Positions 61,634-64,000 of a DNA stretch of 64,000 nt are shown piece after piece. The notes below the pieces were generated by a model. It was given only the letters and a program-made list of their open reading frames with translations, was not told where the DNA came from and made no database searches. A program made the translations under genes and the position numbers. How positions within the stretch are numbered: position 1 is the first letter of the stretch; every line of letters starts with the position of its first letter. Source of the DNA: Albula goreensis (Eukaryota > Chordata > Actinopteri > Albuliformes > Albulidae). Location: the NCBI GenBank assembly GCA_022829145.1, contig CM040741.1, forward strand, positions 38,548,534-38,612,533, given 5' to 3'.

Positions 61634-63779
61634 GCGGCCTGTTGGAACTGTGAGATTTCTGTCTGAGGACTGCTCATCACTATGACATGGACTACACTGA
61701 AACAAGGCCAGATGATGCTTGTGTATTGGATCGATGGCAATTTACTTCTGATACACTCTGTAACCTCTCTAAACGGCTAGGTCTCTCCTGAATCCGTGTG
61801 GGGGAAATGTCTTACTCAAGGACAGATTGGCACAATTCCATCAGGACTTTGAACCCACAAATTCCACTTTGCCCTGACTGCCAGTACACTTGAATGCCTG
61901 TGCAATCAGGTTTACTTCCCCTCGCAGTGTACATTAGCTTCCACTGCAGTGTGGAACTGACAACACCAACCCACAAAACTCCCGGTGGGTGTTGGTGCTG
62001 GGCATGAAAAACACTGCAAATTCTAACTGGCATGCCTGCCTTTTCTCGAATAAAGCCAAAATATGATAATCCCATATAGGTAGACATTTTTGTTTTCTAT
62101 TTCTAAAGGCCGTTTCCTGCTTGGAGCAGACAGGCCTCGTGCTTGGATTTCAAGTGTCACATGGAATATTTCTGCTGTAAAATTGAGACTTATGTCCAGT
62201 AGTCTCCATATCAGTGTGTGTCTAGTCATAGAGTTCAGTGTCTCTGACCTGTCTGAATAACTATACAGCCCCCTATTCTACACCTTTCCACTGCAATACC
62301 TAGGGAGTACAGAAAAGAGCCTGCTTGTAGAATAGATTCATGCATACATCTCAATCTTCTGTATCTATTTACTTCAAATCTTAGCTGTCAGAGCTTCTTT
62401 GAGTGTATTTTGAACTCTCCCCAGCACATTAATATTTAGTCCATAAATAATATAATTTATTTCCCGTAAACAAACGTAACATGAAGAGCCTGTATTTTGT
62501 ATCAAAGCTGCAATGCCCTTCCGAGAAGCAACTCTGGGGTAAAAAAAAGGGTTGATTTTTGCACTTTTTGCGTGTTTTTTTTCCCTTCCTTGCTCATGAA
62601 ATATTCATCTGGAGTGTTAGCTGGCAGGGAAAACAGCAGTAAACCCCAGTTTGAGACCTCTTCCTGTCTCACTCTGTTGTGAATACTTAACTGTGGCACA
62701 CTTTAATATTCATTGCCTCACAACTAATGCCAATCTTTCCTCCTACCCTTTGGAAGGTATCTGGGCTCTCACGACAACAATTTTGCCACCCAAGCCTCCT
62801 ATATCTACAATAAACCACTCAGAGCCTTTTCTGAGGATGCTTAATGCAGGGCTATGGGCTGTACAGTTAAACCAAAGGAGGTGGAGGTCTAAACAGTCAT
62901 GTGCAGTAACAACCAGAGTTCAAGGGTCATACCCAGAAGGCCACAGGTATGGAACTGTTTGAAAGGATAATGTAAACATGAAATCAAACACTATACATAT
63001 TTCAATAGATTTAAAACCATCTGTATAGGAAATAGGTAATGAATTGATGTCTTTGTGTCAGGTTTTTTTGGAAATTTACCTGAAGTACCACAGACCTATT
63101 CATTTTCTTGCATTATGCAGACATGGGTCTCATATAAAATGCTGACAGACAAGGCCTGCTTTCAGAGCAGTACGACTGCAATTTGTTTGGAGCACAAATT
63201 GCTGTTTTGATGTTTCCAGGATACTGCGGTACTGTTTTGATTGCTAGCTGTACAGTTCATTTAGTTTTTCCTCTTGAGAAATAACAAGAGTCCAAGAACA
63301 AACATAATAGAAGAAAAATTCAATACTCTGATTGGTGGAAAAACGCTGGCAGCAAAACAATTGAAAAGAAAGCCTAAAACAGTCTCATTTTGTTCCAATT
63401 ACATGTCTTGGGGCAAATTGATTCCATATATTATACAAAAAGCATCTAATAAATACGCAGTGTGTGGGACATTTGCCTAAAATTAGGTGTTGGAAAGCTA
63501 ATGAATGAGAATTAACTAGCAGGAGGTGTTGTGTTGCGGGATGCCTATTTTTTTCTTCTTTTTAGCATTGAAGGACCACTTTTAAATGTACAGTACTGAC
63601 TACACTTACTTTGATGTGGTATCTTTGATCCAAACTTTTCAGACAGTGAAAATTTCCCTTCATCATTGTATTGTTTTGTTTTTGTCCCCCAAGCTCTTTG
63701 ATCATGTTCAGTGTCTTCTAATTACTTGGTTCACATATCAATGAAATTAAATGCAATTCTCCCATTTTGAGGTACTCTT
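61634..63779. other. Noncoding DNA without recognised features
   Basis: Frames up to 103 codons (62651-62962) are unrecognised. No repeat was named. Confidence 0.5.
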
Positions 63780-64000
63780 TTATCTAGATAATGACAGTGT
63801 CTCCCGTTTAAAACCTGACAAGCAGAAAAGCCATCAAACACTTCATTTAACATTTATCAGAGATGCAACGGAGATCTTCTGAGCTGGCTGTTTGCTGTGC
63901 CTCATTATAAATGCAAACGGTAAGTATATTATCACTCATGCTTCTCCTCTGTCTCCACAGTTAGGTCAACAAACAGCCGGAGTAATGAATATCAGCCCTA
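63780..64000 (+). other. Window-edge segment with donor-like and acceptor-like sites
   Basis: A consensus donor ACG|GTAAGTA starts at 63920. A strong acceptor, CTTCTCCTCTGTCTCCACAG, ends at 63960. The interval between them is only 41 nt, too short for a normal fish intron, so at most one is likely real. If the acceptor is used, the exon starts at 63961. Two frames stay open to the window end (LGQQTAGVMNISP and RSTNSRSNEYQP) and an ATG occurs at 63985. The peptide is not recognised. The upstream sequence also has enhancer-like texture. Confidence 0.3.

Noticed and set aside
1..64000. CRISPR array, operon or other prokaryotic system
   Set aside because: No spaced direct repeats, ribosome-binding sites or dense ORFs. 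Composition and repeats are those of a fish nuclear genome.

Overview
The window looks like 64 kb of teleost or other ray-finned fish nuclear DNA. It is AT-rich and rich in microsatellites. It carries mobile elements of kinds typical of fish: a Tc1-like transposon, an L2-type LINE, a short hAT element, gypsy-style LTR remnants and a SINE-like fragment with an LINE-type tail. I cannot name the species. No intact protein-coding gene, rRNA or tRNA was recognised on either strand. The open frames present are short (longest 166 codons) and have no recognisable domains, except those inside transposon remains. The window is best read as a gene desert or a very large intron.

Layout. 1-6000: unique AT-rich DNA with a complete 894-bp hAT-type element (639-1532, 8-bp target duplication) and a GC-richer regulatory-looking island (5080-5420). 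5966-6700: a pyrimidine tract, then a GC-richer block with inverted CCAAT and GC-box motifs and two small ORFs. 6973-8115: a decayed, internally deleted Tc1-like transposon with 106-bp terminal repeats and flanking TA. 8118-20300: mostly unique DNA with regulatory-looking islands near 15.6-16.0, 17.1-17.5 and 18.0-18.6 kb. 20318-20697 and 26964-27346: two diverged copies of one unrecognised repeat in the same orientation. Between them are islands near 23.0-23.7 and 24.3-24.6 kb. 29390-30340: an island with a CpG-rich core. 31-43 kb: mostly unremarkable, with simple repeats. 43049-43212: a candidate exon between good splice-site consensus sequences. 44.95-47.24 kb: two homologous LTR-like sequences. 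51665-52616: a degenerate LINE reverse transcriptase. 53.3-54.8 and 58.5-59.2 kb: further regulatory-looking islands. 58307-58363: a near-perfect 20-bp-stem hairpin of miRNA-precursor size. 60296-60484: SINE-like DNA. 63780-64000: a donor-like site and an acceptor-like site at the window edge, possibly the start of an exon that continues outside.

No genes here work together as a pathway. If there is a function, it is probably cis-regulatory: spaced GC-richer islands containing homeodomain- and POU-type motifs, separated by transposon-bearing DNA, fit long-range control of a developmental gene outside the window. That is inference from composition and motifs. I could not test conservation. I found no convincing new multi-gene system. 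The best leads are the hairpin at 58.3 kb, the candidate exon at 43.05 kb, and the two paired repeat families.
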